Shown one piece after another: positions 36,500-49,870 of a stretch of DNA of 64,000 nt. Position 1 is the stretch's first letter. Every line of letters starts with the position of its first letter. The stretch is from Colletes latitarsis. Its lineage: Eukaryota > Arthropoda > Insecta > Hymenoptera > Colletidae. A program made the translations under genes and the position numbers. The notes under the pieces are model-generated. The model was not told where the DNA came from. It did not search any database and saw nothing but the letters and a program-made list of their open reading frames with translations. The stretch lies in NCBI RefSeq assembly GCF_051014445.1, contig NC_135141.1, forward strand, positions 1,674,001 through 1,738,000. The letters are read 5' to 3'.

Positions 36500-38500
36500 T
36501 CATCCTTTAAAATATTGATCGAAACCAAGTTTGATGGACTGTTTCAGTGTGGTATCACATTAGTACGTGACTCATACCCGAAAAATCCCAGCATCTGGCC
36601 AACAAGTATGCGAAGAAGGCAAAATTATGAGCCAGATGGGGGCATAACCCAGACCTAAGCCAGCCCTAACCGGTTTTATCCTCTAAAATATTGATCGAAA
36701 CCAGGTTTAATCGACTGTTTCAATGTGGTACAACATTACTGCGTGTTTCAAACGCGAAAAAACCCTGGATCTGGCCAACAAGTATGCGAAGAAGGCAAAA
36801 TCATGAGCCAGATGCGGGCATAAGCCAGACCTAACCCAGACCTAACCGGTTTTATCCTCTAAAATATTGATCGAAACCAAGTTTGATGGACTGTTTCAGT
36901 GTGGTATCACATTAGTACGTGACTCATACCCGAAAAATCCCAGCATCTGGCCAACAAGTATGCGAAGAAGGCACAATTATGAGCCAGATGCGGGCATAAC
37001 CCAGACCTAACCCTAGCCCTAACCGGTTTTATCCTCTAAAATATTGATCGAAACCAGGTTTAATCGACTGTTTCAATGTGGTACAACATTACTGCGTGTT
37101 TCAAACCCGAAAAAACCCAGGATGTAGCCAACAAGTATGCGAAGAAGACAAAATCATGAGCCAGATGCGGGCATAAGCCAGACCTAACCCAGACCTAACC
37201 GGTTTTATCCTCTAAAATATTGATCGAAACCAAATTTAATGGACTGTTTCAGTGTGGTACCACATTACTACGTGATTCAAACTCGAAGAAACCCAGGATC
37301 TGGCCAACAAGTATGCGAAGAAGGTAAAGTCATGAGCCAGATGCGCGCATAACCCAGACCCAACCCAGACATTACCTGTTTCATCCTCTAAAATATTGGA
37401 CGAAACCAGGTTTTATTGGCTGTTACTGTGTGGTACCACATTACTGCGTGTTTCAAACCCGAAAAAACCCAGGATGTAGCCAACAAGTATGCGAAGAAGA
37501 CAAAATCATGAGCCAGATGCGGGCATAAGCCAGACCTAACCCAGACCTAACCGGTTTTATCCTTTAAAATATTGATCGAAACCAAGTTTGATGGACTGTT
37601 TCAGTGTGGTATCACATTAGTACGTGACTCATACCCGAAAAATCCCAGCATCTGGCCAACAAGTATGCGAAGAAGGCAAAATTATGAGCCAGATGGGGGC
37701 ATAACCCAGACCTAAGCCAGCCCTAACCGGTTTTATCCTCTAAAATATTGATCGAAACCAGGTTTAATCGACTGTTTCAATGTGGTACAACATTACTGCG
37801 TGTTTCAAACGCGAAAAAACCCTGGATCTGGCCAACAAGTATGCGAAGAAGGCAAAATCATGAGCCAGATGCGGGCATAAGCCAGACCTAACCCAGACCT
37901 AACCGGTTTTATCCTCTAAAATATTGATCGAAACCAAGTTTGATGGACTGTTTCAGTGTGGTATCACATTAGTACGTGACTCATACCCGAAAAATCCCAG
38001 CATCTGGCCAACAAGTATGCGAAGAAGGCACAATTATGAGCCAGATGCGGGCATAACCCAGACCTAACCCTAGCCCTAACCGGTTTTATCCTCTGAAATA
38101 TTGATCGAAACCAGGTTTAATCGACTGTTTCAATGTGGTACAACATTACTGCGTGTTTCAAACCCGAAAAAACCCAGGATGTAGCCAACAAGTATGCGAA
38201 GAAGACAAAATCATGAGCCAGATGCGGGCATAAGCCAGACCTAACCCAGACCTAACCGGTTTTATCCTCTAAATTATTGATCGAAACCAAATTTAATGGA
38301 CTGTTTCAGTGTGGTACCACATTACTACGTGATTCAAACTCGAAGAAACCCAGGATCTGGCCAACAAGTATGCGAAGAAGGTAAAGTCATGAGCCAGATG
38401 CGCGCATAACCCAGACCCAACCCAGACATTACCTGTTTCATCCTCTAAAATATTGGTCGAAACCAGGTTTTATTGGCTGTTACTGTGTGGTACCACATTA
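36500..38500. repeat. Nested 1057-bp (6-monomer) tandem duplication in HOR-B copy 1
   Basis: The rare GTATCACATTAGTACGTGACTCATACCC monomer and its neighbours recur at offset 1057 (GATGG at 36533 and 37590, 36885 and 37942). 1057 = 6x176+1, the extra base being the T in ACCCTAGCCC. The second copy lacks only the end, where GCGTGTTTCAAACCC is replaced by ACGTGATTCAAATCC. Within each copy the rare monomer itself appears twice, about 352 bp apart. Confidence 0.85.
37006..37024 (-). repeat. Telomere-like motif (CCTAACCCTAGCCCTAACC)
   Basis: A variant of the 11-bp module in which one extra T turns ACCCAGCCC into ACCCTAGCCC. The 19-bp stretch becomes a (CCCTAA)n permutation with a single G-for-A interruption. 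The minus strand reads GGTTAGGGCTAGGGTTAGG. It recurs at 38063-38081, 44169-44187 and 45226-45244, each time as part of a larger duplication. It is far too short to be a telomere. Confidence 0.75.
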
Positions 38501-39844
38501 CTACGTGATTCAAATCCGAAAAAACCCAGGATCTGGCCAACAAGTATGCAAAGAAGGCAAAATCATGAGCCAGATGTGGGCATAACCCAGACCTAACCCA
38601 GACCTAACCGGTTTTATCCTCTAAAATATTGATCGAAACCAGGTTTTATTGACTGTTACTGTGTGGTACCACATTACTACGTGATTCAAATCCGAAGAAA
38701 CCGAGGATCTGGCCAACAAGTATGCAGGGAAGGCAAAATCATGAGCCAGATGCGGGCATAACCCAGACCTAACCCAGACCTAACCGGTGTCATCCTTTAA
38801 AATATTGATCGAAACCAAGTTTAATGGACTGTTTCTGTGTGGTACCACATTACTACATGACTCAAACACGAAAAAACCCAGGATCTGGCCAACAAGTATG
38901 CGAAGAAGGCAAAATCATGAGCCAGATGCGGGCATAACCCAGACCTAACCAGTTTTATCCTCTAAAATATTGATCGAAACCAGGTTTTATTGACTGTTAC
39001 TGTGTGGTACCACATTACAACGTGATTCAAATCCGAAAAAACCCAGGATCTGGCCAACAAGTATGCGAAGAAGGCAAAATCATGAGCCAGATGCGTGCAT
39101 AACCCAGACCTAACCCAGACCTAACCGCTTTTATCCTGTAAAATAGTGATCGAAACCAGCTTTAATTGACTGTTTCAATGTGGTACAACATTACTACCTG
39201 ATTCAAATTCGAGAAAACCCAGGATCTGGCCAACAAGTATGCGAAGAAGGCAAAATCATGAGCCAGATGCGGGCCTTAACCAGACCTAACCCAGATCTAA
39301 CCGGTGTCATCCTTTAAAATATTGATCGAAACCAAGTTTAATCGACTGTTTCAGTGTGGTACCACATTACTACGTGACTCAAACCCGAAAAAACCCAGGA
39401 TCTGGCCAACAAGTATGCGAAGAAGGCAGAATCATGAGCCAGATGCGGGCATAAGCCAGACCTAACCCAGACCTAACCGGTTTTATCCTATAAAATATTG
39501 ATCGAAACCAAATTTAACGGACTGTTTCAGTGTGGTACAACATTACTGCGTGTTTCAAACCCGAAAATACCCAGGATGTAGCCAACAAGTATGCGAAGAA
39601 GGCAAAATCATGAGCCAGATGCGGGCATAACCCAGTCCTGACCCAGACCTAACCGGTTTTATCCTCTAAAATATTGATCGAAGCCAAGTTTGATGGACTG
39701 TTTCAGTGTGGTACTACATTACTACATGACTCAAACACGAAAAAACCCAGGATCTGGCCAACAAGTATGCGAAGAAGGCAAAATCATGAGCCAGATGTGG
39801 GCATAACCCAGACCTAACCCAGACCTAACCGGTTTTATCCTCTA

Positions 39845-41230
39845 AAATATTGATCGAAACCAAGTTTAATGGACTGTTTCAGTGTGGTACCACATTACTA
39901 CGTGATTCAAACCACAGAAAACCTAGGATCTGGCCAACAAGAATGCGGAAAAGGTAAAATCATGAGCCAGATGCGGGCATAACGCAGACCTAACCCAGAC
40001 CTAACCGGTGTTATCCTCTAAAATGTGGATCGAAACCAGCTTTAATTGACTGTTTCAGTGTGGTAGCACATTACTACGTGACTCCAACCCGAAAAAACCC
40101 AGGATCTGGCCAACAAGTATGCGAAGAAGGCAAAATCTTGAGCCAGATGCGGGCATAAGCCAGACTTAACCCAGACCTAACCGGTTTTATCCTCTAAAAT
40201 ACTGATCGAAACCAGGTTTTATTGACTGTTACTGTGTGGTACCAGATTACTACGTGATTCAAATCCGAAAAAACCCAGGATCTGGCGAACAAGTATGCAA
40301 GGAAGGCAAAATCATGAGCCAGATGCGGGCATAACCCAGACCTAACCGGTGTCATCCTTTAAAATATTGATCGATACCAAGTTTAATGGATTGCTTCAGT
40401 GTGGTACAACATTACTACTTGATTCAAACCCTAGAAAACCCAGGATCTGGCCAACAAGTATGCGAAGAAGGCAAAATCATGAGCCAGATGCGGGCATAAG
40501 CCAGACCTAACCCAGACCTAACCGGTTTTATCCTCTAAAATATTGATCGAAACCAAGTTTAATGGACTGTTTCAGTGTGGTACCACATTACTACGTGATT
40601 CAAACCACAGAAAACCTAGGATCTGGCCAACAAGAATGCGGAAAAGGTAAAATCATGAGCCAGATGCGGGCATAACGCAGACCTAACCCAGACCTAACCG
40701 GTGTTATCCTCTAAAATGTGGATCGAAACCAGCTTTAATTGACTGTTTCAGTGTGGTAGCACATTACTACGTGACTCCAACCCGAAAAAACCCAGGATCT
40801 GGCCAACAAGTATGCGAAGAAGGCAAAATCTTGAGCCAGATGCGGGCATAAGCCAGACTTAACCCAGACCTAACCGGTTTTATCCTCTAAAATACTGATC
40901 GAAACCAGGTTTTATTGACTGTTACTGTGTGGTACCAGATTACTACGTGATTCAAATCCGAAAAAACCCAGGATCTGGCGAACAAGTATGCAAGGAAGGC
41001 AAAATCATGAGCCAGATGCGGGCATAACCCAGACCTAACCGGTGTCATCCTTTAAAATATTGATCGATACCAAGTTTAATGGATTGCTTCAGTGTGGTAC
41101 AACATTACTACTTGATTCAAACCCTAGAAAACCCAGGATCTGGCCAACAAGTATGCGAAGAAGGCAAAATCATGAGCCAGATGCGGGCATAAGCCAGACC
41201 TAACCCAGACCTAACCGGTTTTATCCTCTA
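39845..41230. repeat. 693-bp (4-monomer) tandem duplication private to HOR-B copy 2
   Basis: AACCACAGAAAACCTAGG units lie at 39911 and 40604, and all the sequence between recurs at offset 693 = 4x176-11. HOR-B copy 1 has the block once. This duplication therefore happened after the two HOR-B copies separated, or was lost from copy 1. The boundaries fall in GATCGAAACCAAG/GATCGAGACCAGG near 39845, 40538 and 41230. Confidence 0.87.
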
Positions 41231-43662
41231 AAATATTGATCGAGACCAGGTTTTATTGACTGTTACTGTGTGGTACCACTTTACTACGTGATTCAAATCC
41301 GAAGAGACCGAGGATCTGGCCAACAAGTATGCAAGGAAGGCAAAATCATGAGCCAGATGCGGGCATAACCCAGACCTAACCCAGACCTAACCGGTGTCAT
41401 CCTTTAAAATATTGATCGAAACCAAGTTTAATGGACTGTTTCTGTGTGGTACCACATTACTACATGACTCAAACACGAAAAAACCAAGGATCTGGCCAAC
41501 AAGTATCCGAAGAAGGCAAAATCATGAGCCAGATGCGGGCATAACCCAGACATAACCCAGACATTACCGGATTTATCCTCGTAGATATTGGTCGAAACCA
41601 GGTTTTATTGACTGTTACTGTGTGGTACCACATTACTACGTGATTCAAATCCGAAAAAACCCAGGATCTGGCCAACAAGTATGCAAAGAAGGCAAAATCA
41701 TGAGCCAGATGCGGGCATAACCCAGACCTAAACCAGACCTAACCGGTGTCATCCTCTAAAATATTGATCGAAACCAGGTTTAATTGACTGTTTCAATGTG
41801 GTACAACATTACTACGTGATTCAAACCCGAGAAAACCCAGGATGTAGCCAACAAGTATGCGAAGAAGGCAAAATCATGAGCCAGATGCGGGCATAAGCCA
41901 GACCTAACCCAGACCTAACCGGTTTTATTCTCTAAAATATTGATCGAAACCAGGTTTTATTGTCTGTTACTGTGTGGTACCACATTACTACGTGATTCAA
42001 ATCCCAAGAAACCGAGGATCTGGCCAACAAGTATGCAAGGAAGGCAAAATCATGAGCCAGATGCGGGCATAACCCAGACCTAACCCAGACCTAACCGGTG
42101 TCATCCTTTAAAATATTGATCGAAACCAAGTTTAATGGACTGTTTCTGTGTGGTACCACATTACTACAAGACTCAAGCACGAAAAAACCCAGGATCTGGC
42201 CAACAAGTATCCGAAGAAGGCAAAATCATGAGCCAGATGCGGGCATAACCCAGTCATAACCCAGACATTACCGGTTTTATCCTCTAAATTATTGGTCGAA
42301 ACCAGGTTTCATTGACTGTTACTGTGTGGTACCGCATTACTACGTGATTCAAATCCGAAAAAACCCAGGATCTGACCAACAAGTATGCAAAGAAGGCAAA
42401 ATCAAAAGCCAGATGCGGGCATAACCCAGACCTAACCCAGACCTAACCGGTTTTATCCTCTAAAATATTGATCGAAACCAGGTTTAATCGACTGTTTCAA
42501 TGTGGGACAACATTACTACGTGATTCAAACCTGAAAAAACCCAGGATGTAGCCAACAAGTATGCGAAGGAGGCAAAATCATGAGCCAGATGCGGGCATAA
42601 CCCAGACCTAACCGGTTTTGTCCTCTAAAATATTGATCGAATTCAAGTTTAATTGACTGTCACCGTGTGGTGCCACATTACTATCTGATTCAAACCCGAG
42701 AAAACTACGGATCTGGCCAACAAGAATGCAAAGAAGGCAAAATCATGAGCCAGATGCGGGCATAACCCAGACCTAAACCAGACTTAACCGGTGTCATCCT
42801 CTAAAATATTGATCGAAACCAGGTTTAATTGACTGTTTCAATGTGGTACAACGTTACGACGTGATTCAAACCCGAGAAAACCCGGGATCTGGCCAGCAAG
42901 TATGCGAAGAAGGCAAAATCATGAGCCAGATGAGGGCATAAGCCAGACCTAACCCAGACCTAACCGGCTTTATCCTCTAAAATATTGATCGAAACCAGGT
43001 TTTATTGACTGTTACTGTGTGGTACCACATTACTACGAGATTCAAATCCGAAGAAACCGAGGATCTGGCCAACAAGTATGCAGGGAAGGCAAAATCATGA
43101 GCCAGATGCGGGCATAACCCAGACCTAACCCAGACCTAACCGGTGTCATCCTTTAAAATATTGATCGAAACCAAGTTTGATGGACTGTTTCTGTGTGGTA
43201 CCACATTACTACATGACTCAAACACGAAAAAACCCAGGATCTGGCCAACAAGTATGCGAAGAAGGCAAAATCATGAGCCAGATGCGGGCATAACCCAGAC
43301 CTAACCAGTTTTATCCTCTAAAATATTCATCGAAACCAGATTTTATTGACTGTTACTGTGTGGTACCACATTACTACGTGATTCAAATCCGAAAAAACCC
43401 AGGATCTGGCCAAGAAGTATGCGAAGAAGGCAAAATCATGAGCCAGATGCGTGCATAACCCAGACCTAACCCAGACCTAATCGCTTTTATCCTGTAAAAT
43501 ATTGATCGAAACCAGCTTTAATTGACTGTTTCAATGTGGTACAACAATACTTCCTGATTCAAATTCGAGAAAACCCAGTATCTGGCCAACAAGTATGCGA
43601 AGAAGGCAAAATCATGAGCCAGATGCGGGCCTTAACCAGACCTAACCCAGATCTAACCGGTG

Positions 43663-45665
43663 TCATCCTTTAAAATATTGATCGAAACCAAGTTTGATGG
43701 ACTGTTTCAGTGTGGTATCACATTAGTACGTGACTCATACCCGAAAAATCCCAGCATCTGGCCAACAAGTATGCGAAGAAGGCAAAATTATGAGCCAGAT
43801 GGGGGCATAACCCAGACCTAAGCCAGCCCTAACCGGTTTTATCCTCTAAAATATTGATCGAAACCAGGTTTAATCGACTGTTTCAATGTGGTACAACATT
43901 ACTGCGTGTTTCAAACGCGAAAAAACCCTGGATCTGGCCAACAAGTATGCGAAGAAGGCAAAATCATGAGCCAGATGCGGGCATAAGCCAGACCTAACCC
44001 AGACCTAACCGGTTTTATCCTCTAAAATATTGATCGAAACCAAGTTTGATGGACTGTTTCAGTGTGGTATCACATTAGTACGTGACTCATACCCGAAAAA
44101 TCCCAGCATCTGGCCAACAAGTATGCGAAGAAGGCACAATTATGAGCCAGATGCGGGCATAACCCAGACCTAACCCTAGCCCTAACCGGTTTTATCCTCT
44201 AAAATATTGATCGAAACCAGGTTTAATCGACTGTTTCAATGTGGTACAACATTACTGCGTGTTTCAAACCCGAAAAAACCCAGGATGTAGCCAACAAGTA
44301 TGCGAAGAAGACAAAATCATGAGCCAGATGCGGGCATAAGCCAGACCTAACCCAGACCTAACCGGTTTTATCCTCTAAAATATTGATCGAAACCAAATTT
44401 AATGGACTGTTTCAGTGTGGTACCACATTACTACGTGATTCAAACTCGAAGAAACCCAGGATCTGGCCAACAAGTATGCGAAGAAGGTAAAGTCATGAGC
44501 CAGATGCGCGCATAACCCAGACCCAACCCAGACATTACCTGTTTCATCCTCTAAAATATTGGACGAAACCAGGTTTTATTGGCTGTTACTGTGTGGTACC
44601 ACATTACTGCGTGTTTCAAACCCGAAAAAACCCAGGATGTAGCCAACAAGTATGCGAAGAAGACAAAATCATGAGCCAGATGCGGGCATAAGCCAGACCT
44701 AACCCAGACCTAACCGGTTTTATCCTTTAAAATATTGATCGAAACCAAGTTTGATGGACTGTTTCAGTGTGGTATCACATTAGTACGTGACTCATACCCG
44801 AAAAATCCCAGCATCTGGCCAACAAGTATGCGAAGAAGGCAAAATTATGAGCCAGATGGGGGCATAACCCAGACCTAAGCCAGCCCTAACCGGTTTTATC
44901 CTCTAAAATATTGATCGAAACCAGGTTTAATCGACTGTTTCAATGTGGTACAACATTACTGCGTGTTTCAAACGCGAAAAAACCCTGGATCTGGCCAACA
45001 AGTATGCGAAGAAGGCAAAATCATGAGCCAGATGCGGGCATAAGCCAGACCTAACCCAGACCTAACCGGTTTTATCCTCTAAAATATTGATCGAAACCAA
45101 GTTTGATGGACTGTTTCAGTGTGGTATCACATTAGTACGTGACTCATACCCGAAAAATCCCAGCATCTGGCCAACAAGTATGCGAAGAAGGCACAATTAT
45201 GAGCCAGATGCGGGCATAACCCAGACCTAACCCTAGCCCTAACCGGTTTTAACCTCTGAAATATTGATCGAAACCAGGTTTAATCGACTGTTTCAATGTG
45301 GTACAACATTACTGCGTGTTTCAAACCCGAAAAAACCCAGGATGTAGCCAACAAGTATGCGAAGAAGACAAAATCATGAGCCAGATGCGGGCATAAGCCA
45401 GACCTAACCCAGACCTAACCGGTTTTATCCTCTAAATTATTGATCGAAACCAAATTTAATGGACTGTTTCAGTGTGGTACCACATTACTACGTGATTCAA
45501 ACTCGAAGAAACCCAGGATCTGGCCAACAAGTATGCGAAGAAGGTAAAGTCATGAGCCAGATGCGCGCATAACCCAGACCCAACCCAGACATTACCTGTT
45601 TCATCCTCTAAAATATTGGTCGAAACCAGGTTTTATTGGCTGTTACTGTGTGGTACCACATTACT
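43663..45665. repeat. Nested 1057-bp duplication in HOR-B copy 2
   Basis: Counterpart of 36500-38500 at offset 7163 (GATGG at 44048 and 45105). Its presence in both HOR-B copies places the 6-monomer duplication before the HOR-B duplication. Confidence 0.85.
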
Positions 45666-46019
45666 ACGTGATTCAAATCCGAAAAAACCCAGGATCTGGC
45701 CAACAAGTATGCAAAGAAGGCAAAATCATGAGCCAGATGTGGGCATAACCCAGACCTAACCCAGACCTAACCGGTTTTATCCTCTAAAATATTGATCGAA
45801 ACCAGGCTTAACCGACTGCTTCAATGTGGGACAACATTACTACGTGATTCAAACCCGAAAAAACCCAGGATGTAGCCAACAAGTATGCGAAGAAGGCAAA
45901 ATCATGAGCCAGATGCGGGCATAACCCAGACCTAACCGGTTTTATCCTCTAAAATATTGATCGAAACCAGGTTTAATCGACTGTTTCAATGTGGTACAAA
46001 ATTACTGCGTGTTTCAAAC

Positions 46020-49000
46020 CCGAAAAAACCCAGGATGTAGCCAACAAGTATGCGAAGAAGACAAAATCATGAGCCAGATGCGGGCATAAGCCAGACCTAA
46101 CCCAGACCTAACCGGTTTTATCCTCTAAAATATTGATCGAAACCAAATTTAATGGACTGTTTCAGTGTGGTACCACATTACTACGTGATTCAAACCCGAA
46201 AAAGCCCAGGATGTAGCCAACAAGTATGCGAAGAAGACAAAATCATGAGCCAGATGCGGGCATAAGCCAGACCTAACCCAGACCTAACCGGTTTTATCCT
46301 CTAAAATATTGATCGAAACCAAATTTAATGGACTGTTCCAGTGTGGTACCACATTACTACGTGATTCAAACTCGAAGAAACCCAGGATCTGGCCAACAAG
46401 TATGCGAAGAAGGTAAAGTCATGAGCCAGATGCGCGCATAACCCAGACCTAACCCAGACCTAACCGGTGTTATCCTCCAAAATATTGATCGAAACCTGGT
46501 TTAATCGACTGTTTCAATGTGGTACAACATTACTGCGTGATTCAAACCCGAAAAAACCCAGGATGTAGCCAACAAGTATGCGAAGAAGACAAAATCATGA
46601 GCCAGTTGCGGGCATAACCCAGACCTAACCCAGACATTACCTGTTTTATCCTCTAAAATATTGGTCGAAACCAGGTTTTATTGGCTGTTACTGTGTGGTA
46701 CCACATTACTACGTGATTCAAATCCGAAAAAACCCAGGATCTGGCCAACAAGTATGCAAAGAAGGCAAAATCATGAGCCAGATGTGGGCATAACCCAGAC
46801 CTAACCCAGACCTAACCGGTTTTATCCTCTAAAATATTGATCGAAACCAGGCTTAACCGACTGCTTCAATGTGGGACAACATTACTACGTGATTCAAACC
46901 CGAAAAAACCCAGGATGTAGCCAACAAGTATGCGAAGAAGGCAAAATCATGAGCCAGATGCGGGCATAACCCAGACCTAACCGGTTTTGTCCTCTAAAAT
47001 ATTGATCGACTTCAGGTTTAATTGACTGTTACCGTGTGGTGCCACATTACTATCTGATTCAAACCCGGGAAAACCACGGATCTGGCCAACAAGAATGCGG
47101 AAAAGGTAAAATCATGAGCCAGATGCGGGCATAACGCAGACCTAACCCAGACCTAACCGGTGTTATCCTCTAAATTGTTGATCGAAACCAGCTTTAATCG
47201 ACTGTTTCAGTGTGGTACCACATTACTACGTGACTCCAACCCGAAAAAACCCAGGATCTGGCCAACAAGTATGCGAAGAAGGCAAAATCATGAGCCAGAT
47301 GCGGGCATAAGCCAGACCTAACCCAGACCTAACCGGTGTCATCCTCTAAAATATTGATCGAAACCAGGTTTAATTGACTGTTTCAATGTGGTACAACATT
47401 ACTACGTGATTCAAACCCGAGAAAACCCAGGATGTAGCCAACAAGTATGCGAAGAAGGCAAAATCATGAGCCAGATGCGGGCATAAGCCAGACCTAACCC
47501 AGACCTAACCGGTTTTATCCTCTAAAATATTGATCGAAACCAGGTTTTATTGTCTGTTACTGTGTGGTACCACATTACTACGTGATTCAATTCCCAAGAA
47601 ACCGAGGATCTGGCCAGCAAGTATGCAAGGAAGGCAAAATCATGAGCCAGATGCGGGCATAACCCAGACCTAACCCAGACCTAACCGGTGTCATCCTTTA
47701 AAATATTGATCGAAACCAAGTTTAATGGACTGTTTCTGTGTGGTACCACAATTACTACAAGACTCAAGCACGAAAAAACCCAGGATGTAGCCAACAAGTA
47801 TGCGAAGAAGACAAAATCATGAGCCAGATGCGGGCATAAGTCAGACCTAACCCAGACCTAACCGGTTTTATCCTCTAAAATATTGATCGAAACCAAATTT
47901 AATGGACTGCTTCAGTGTGGTACCACATTACTACGTGATTCAAACCCGAAAAAGCCCAGGATGTAGCCAACAAGTATGCGAAGAAGACAAAATCATGAGC
48001 CAGATGCGGGCATAAGCCAGACCTAACCCAGACCTAACCGGTTTTATCCTCTAAAATATTGATCGAAACCAAATTTAATGGACTGTTCCAGTGTGGTACC
48101 ACATTACTACGTGATTCAAACTCGAAGAAACCCAGGATCTGGCCAACAAGTATGCGAAGAAGGTAAAGTCATGAGCCAGATGCGCGCATAACCCAGACCT
48201 AACCCAGACCTAACCGGTGTTATCCTCCAAAATATTGATCGAAACCTGGTTTAATCGACTGTTTCAATGTGGTACAACATTACTGCGTGATTCAAACCCG
48301 AAAAAACCCAGGATGTAGCCAACAAGTATGCGAAGAAGACAAAATCATGAGCCAGTTGCGGGCATAAGCCAGACGTAACCCAGACCTAACCGGTTTTATC
48401 CTCTAAAATATTGATCGAAACCAGCTTTAATTGACTGTTTCAATGTGGTACAACATTACTACGTGATTCAAACCCGAAGAAACCCAGGATCTGGCCAACA
48501 AGTATGCGAAGAAGGCAAAATCATGAGCCAGATGCGGGCATAACCCAGACCTAACCCAGACCTAACCGGTTTTATCCTCTAAAATATTGTTCGAAACCAC
48601 GTTTAATGGACTGTTTCAGTGTGGTACTACATTACTACATGACTCAAACACGAAAAAACCCAGGATCTGGCCAACAAGTATGCGAAGAAGGCAAAATCAT
48701 GAGGCAGATGCGGGCATAACCCAGACCTAACCCAGACATTACCTGTTTTATCCTCTAAAATATTGTTCGAAACCAGGTTTTATTGGCTGTTACTGTGTGG
48801 TACCACATTACTACGTGATTCAAATCCGAAAAAACCCAGGATCTGGCCAACAAGTATGCAAAGAAGGCAAAATCATGAGCCAGATGTGGGCATAACCCAG
48901 ACCTAACCCAGACCTAACCGGTTTTATCCTCTAAAATATTGATCGAAACCAGGCTTAACCGACTGCTTCAATGTGGGACAACATTACTACGTGATTCAAA

Positions 49001-49870
49001 CCCGAAAAAACCCAGGATGTAGCCAACAAGTATGCGAAGAAGGCAAAATCATGAGCCAGATGCGGGCATAACCCAGACCTAACCGGTTTTGTCCTCTAAA
49101 ATATTGATCGACTTCAGGTTTAATTGACTGTTACCGTGTGGTGCCACATTACTATCTGATTCAAACCCGGGAAAACCACGGATCTGGCCAACAAGAATGC
49201 GGAAAAGGTAAAATCATGACCCAGATGCGGGCATAACGCAGACCTAACCCAGACCTAACCGGTGTTATCCTCTAAATTGTTGATCGAAACCAGCTTTAAT
49301 TGACTGTTTCAGTGTGGTACCACATTACTACGTGACTCCAACCCGAAAAAACCCAGGATCTGGCCAACAAGTATGCGAAGAAGGCAAAATCATGAGCCAG
49401 ATGCGGGCATAAGCCAGACCTAACCCAGACCTAACCGGTGTCATCCTCTAAAATATTGATCGAAACCAGGTTTAATTGACTGTTTCAATGTGGTACAACA
49501 TTACTACGTGATTCAAACCCGAGAAAACCCAGGATGTAGCCAACAAGTATGCGAAGAAGGCAAAATCATGAGCCAGATGCGGGCATAAGCCAGACCTAAC
49601 CCAGACCTAACCGGTTTTATCCTCTAAAATATTGATCGAAACCAGGTTTTATTGTCTGTTACTGTGTGGTACCACATTACTACGTGATTCAAATCCCAAG
49701 AAACCGAGGATCTGGCCAGCAAGTATGCAAGGAAGGCAAAATCATGAGCCAGATGCGGGCATAACCCAGACCTAACCCAGACCTAACCGGTGTCATCCTT
49801 TAAAATATTGATCGAAACCAAGTTTAATGGACTGTTTCTGTGTGGTACCACATTACTACAAGACTCAAGC
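46020..49870. repeat. Nested 10/12-monomer tandem duplication in HOR-C copy 1
   Basis: 46020-46616 matches 47770-48366 at offset 1750 (AAAGCCCAGG at 46201 and 47951). 46617 to about 47786 matches 48719 to about 49888 at offset 2102 (GCTTAACC at 46851 and 48953). The step of 352 bp is two monomers present only in the second copy. 1750 = 10x176-11+1 and 2102 = 12x176-11+1. Confidence 0.85.

Larger units (their letters stand above)
31935..38580. repeat. HOR-B copy 1 (38 monomers, 6646 bp)
   Basis: Matches copy 2 first at offset 6646 (CCGAGG at 32055 and 38701), then at 6470 (AACCACAGAAAACC near 33431 and 39901) and, after a duplication in copy 2, at 7163 (35476 and 42639). The 176-bp step is one monomer (with CAGCTGCAATTGACTG, about 32860) present here and absent from copy 2. 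6646 = 38x176-4x11+2. Rare R-type units are absent. Boundary positions are approximate. Confidence 0.88.
38581..45743. repeat. HOR-B copy 2 (41 monomers, 7163 bp)
   Basis: Collinear with copy 1, lacking one monomer and with four extra from a local 693-bp duplication (net +3). 7163 = 41x176-5x11+2. The -11 terms are single-module units near 38930, 40325, 41020, 42590 and 43280; the +2 comes from the two telomere-like modules. Homology with the HOR-B order persists to about 45803, and the first 430 bp of HOR-C overlap its tail. Confidence 0.88.

Noticed and set aside
37006..37024. True interstitial telomere array
   Set aside because: Only about three CCCTAA-like units, located inside the 11-bp module of a normal satellite monomer. 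No longer run is present anywhere.
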